58,433 nucleotides of DNA from Podaxis mareebaensis (taxonomy: Eukaryota > Basidiomycota > Agaricomycetes > Agaricales > Agaricaceae), in NCBI GenBank assembly GCA_018524725.1, contig JAEUWP010000167.1, positions 1 to 58,433 on the forward strand, given 5' to 3'. The notes below the pieces were generated by a model. It saw only the letters and a list, made by a program, of their open reading frames with translations. It was not told the origin of the DNA and did not search any database. Position numbers and translations under genes: made by a program. The first letter of the stretch is position 1. The number at the start of each line of letters is the position of its first letter. Below are positions 56,301-58,433 of this stretch, piece by piece.

Positions 56301-57258
56301 TGACGAGTTTGGTGTTGTGTTGCCATTCTTGGTCAATGATCAATGACATAGCTTGGGCGTACAGGTGGACATCTTCAGGGGAGTTGAAGGTGGGAGGGAT
56401 GTTCTGGAGATGGACGCCTATAGAGTAGAGGAAGGAGGCTTCCTCCTCTGAATCATGGGGGATGGTGAGCTTTTCGATGAAGGGATGGAAAGGGGAGGGG
56501 ATGGGAAGGGAAGTGAGGAGTGGGCAGTGGTCAGATGTGAATTGCCAGTCGTCACGGATTTGGTGGACTGGGCTTTGAGAGGGTTCGTCTATCATGAAAA
56601 TGAGGTCAATGACGGACGGGTGTTTATTACCATCAAAAGGGATATGAGTGTATTTATCTTGTGATGGCGTGGAAAGGGAAAGGCCTAGAGAATTCATAAT
56701 GTCAGTTAGTAGATCACCCTGCGCAGTATGATGAGTAATATGGGGGTCCCATTCAGGAGAATGAGAATTGAAGTCACCTCCGGTGCATATGAGGCCTTTG
56801 GGGAGGAGGTGGACGTGTTCTTCAAGAAAAGAAATAGAGGAGTCATTTGAAGGATCAAAATAACAATTCAAGAAGTAGACTTTTCAGGGAAAAGAAAGTG
56901 AAATGAGTTGGAAGTCTGGAGAGGAGATAATGTTTGGATGAGAAGTAGGTAAGAGTGAGTCGCATGAATGCCGAATGAAGGTGGCTGTCCTAGGACAGTC
57001 TTCATTCAACAAGAAGATACGCCAATTGGGATTATATGGCATGCCTTTATAGGGGACTCCTTCAGAGTTGTTAGTGGATGGAACATTACGAATAACATTG
57101 AATGGAGGTTCTTGAAGGCATAAGATTAAAATGTCTTTGAAGAGAGGGTCATTGAGGAGAAGTTCGACAAGAGAGGAGGAACGGTGAACATTGAAGAAAA
57201 GAATAGGGATTGAAGTGATGGAAGAAGGAGCAGGGCAGTTAAGAGGTCCTTTAGACAT
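53339..57258 (-). pseudogene. LINE2 ORF2: endonuclease, reverse transcriptase, RNase H
   Basis: ATG 57258 to TGA 53339. Endonuclease motifs CTGGDFNSHSPEWDPH (about 56780) and SDHCPLLTSLPI (about 56530). One base is missing near 56085 in a C-run compared with LINE1, shifting the frame. RT resumes with FRPIVLLNTLSKLIEKMI (about 55690), ITFDVAQFFPSTN (about 55480) and FVDDGLIII (about 55200). RNase H has VATDGSVPSNPS (about 54300), but the VFTDS box of LINE1 reads VFMNS (about 54090), losing the Asp. Fewer TGA stops than the LTR elements. Confidence 0.87.
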
Positions 57259-58433
57259 TAATGGCACCTGAGTTGAAGTTGCGTCGGTTCTTATCGGCTT
57301 TGAGTTCCTGAAGTTTATTGGTGATCCATTCCTGATCAAATCAGTGACGGAAGAAGGGACATTTGTCCGAGTTCACATGGTGTTCCTTGGAATCACATGA
57401 TAGGCAGTTGAAGGAGGTCACGTGTGGACACTCCGCGATGTTGGCAGGGGTGGGAGGATGAGGGTTAGGGCCAGTCTTGCCGTGGCAGCAGAAGCCATCA
57501 TGGTGGTGATTATCTGTGTGGTGTGGGTCTCTGCAAATGGCACACCTGGGGTTGCGCGCTCTGCAGAGATGAGTGGGGTGACCCCATCTCCAGCAACGGT
57601 TGCATAGTGGGGAGGCGGTTTGCATGGAAGCACCACGGAAGGTGCAGACACGGTTTTCGAAGAGGAGGGTGTGGTTAATGAGACCCTTGGCTCTGGTAGC
57701 CGATTGAGAGTCCCAAAGATTGAAGAAGAGAATGGCTGAGTCAGAGTGGGGGGAGACGCGATGGAAGCAAGGTTTGTTGACGAGATGTTGAACTATCTCA
57801 TGGTAAGGGGAGGACTCGATAACTTCTTTGAAGTCATCAGAGTTGTGGGGGGTTCTGTTGGGTCGAAAGTAGGGGAGGTTCATCAGTTTGATGAATGATT
57901 TAGACATAGGGAGGGAGGGAACAACAGCATCCCTTATATCTGGAGTGGCGAACGCTGACTGGTTAGAGTCAGTGATGCCTTTTTTAATGATGAGTAGTTC
58001 CTCATCCGTGGCGACTTGGTTGGTTGACAGCCATAGGGTTCTGTCATTGGATTTGGCTGATTCAACCTTGAGTAAGAAGCCCTTTTGATAAAGGGCATTG
58101 TTGCAATTTCTCACTACGAGATTGAGAGAGGTGAGGAGGATGGGTTTGAAAATATCATTGTAGGGAACAACGACATTCTTGTGGGAGGGGCCTTGAGTGG
58201 CCTTGGGCGAGTTGGGGTGAGGGGGAGGTTTTGAGGGTGAGGAGGAAGGGGTTGACTTGATGTCTCCGGATGACCGAAGGAAGTTGATGATGTTGACTGG
58301 CGACATGTTAGGAAATTGATTTTGAAGAGCCGCATATTTCTGGAGCTCTTCTGGTTGCAGAGGGGAATTAGAGGCCGCTTTGGCATATGACGACCTTTGG
58401 GTGGAAGGGGAAGGGGCATTGGACCTGGGATGG
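57251..58433 (-). pseudogene. LINE2 ORF1 (partial, continues beyond window)
   Basis: Frame from the window edge through ATG 58306 (MSPVNIINFLRSSGD) to TAA 57251. Pro/Ser-rich N-terminus, then a domain with RTLWLSTNQVATDEELLIIK and zinc knuckles CNRCWRWGHPTHLC, CAICRDPHHTDNHHHDGFC. One in-frame TGA at 57341 stands where LINE1 has Arg. The end overlaps ORF2 by ATGTCTAA. Confidence 0.83.

Larger units (their letters stand above)
53054..58433 (-). mobile_element. LINE2: longer copy of the LINE1 family, 5' end beyond the window
   Basis: Poly(T) of 24 at 53054-53077, AATAAA signal on the minus strand at 53092-53087, then ORF2 and ORF1 on the minus strand. ORF1 is open to the window edge. It is similar to LINE1 over the shared length. 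It is inserted at the start of A1 ORF0; the second target-site copy lies outside. Confidence 0.9.

Noticed and set aside
1..58433. CRISPR arrays, rRNA or tRNA genes
   Set aside because: No regularly spaced direct repeats and no recognisable rRNA or tRNA cloverleaf were seen; the host is a eukaryote.

Overview
The window looks like a piece of a basidiomycete (Agaricomycete-type) genome. The reasons are short introns of about 50 nt with GT..AG ends, a tandem cluster of secreted GMC flavo-oxidoreductases of the aryl-alcohol-oxidase type, a NACHT-type signalling NTPase, and Ty3/Gypsy chromoviruses together with non-LTR elements that have a C-terminal RNase H. I cannot name the species.

Layout. 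Positions 1-13480 are host DNA. They hold a NACHT gene with an odd P-loop (minus, 1478-2848) and three tandem minus-strand GMC oxidoreductase copies. GMC1 (5379-7660) has nine exons and reads as intact. GMC2 (8664-10953) has the same nine exons with identical lengths except one extra base in exon 5, which breaks the frame. GMC3 (13318-13480) is only the 3' end, cut off by transposons. Blocks flanking the GMC genes are duplicated with them.

Positions 13481-58433 are one nested pile of retrotransposons with no host gene that I can see. The order of insertion can be read from split elements and target-site duplications: GMC3 was hit by an unclassified element (D), which was hit by A0, which was hit by A1 (minus strand; its right end lies beyond the window). 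A1 was then split by B (15178-24202, TSD ACAT), A2 (27412-42685, TSD GTAAT), C (44757-51079, TSD ATTGG) and LINE2 (from 53054). B carries a solo A-family LTR (TSD ACCCT), and A2 carries a 5'-truncated LINE1 (TSD AAACCCCA).

A and C are chromoviruses: gag, then protease-RT-RNase H-integrase with a C-terminal chromodomain. In both, the sequence just downstream of the 5' LTR is complementary to a sequence lying about 25-30 nt downstream of a TATA box inside the LTR. That is the arrangement known for Tf1-type self-primed reverse transcription. Both carry an extra ORF after pol. In family A this ORF runs through the polypurine tract into U3 of the 3' LTR.

Decay is very biased. Differences between the two LTRs of one element are almost all at CpG (CG/TG/CA). 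All 15 in-frame stops that I count in the A2 pol frame are TGA, and those at positions I recognise replace a conserved arginine, as expected from CGA. Several catalytic aspartates are Asn where the preceding base is C. This points to cytosine-methylation deamination or a CpG-directed RIP-like process, which also seems to touch the adjacent GMC3 fragment. All comparisons were made by eye; no alignment or database search was run.
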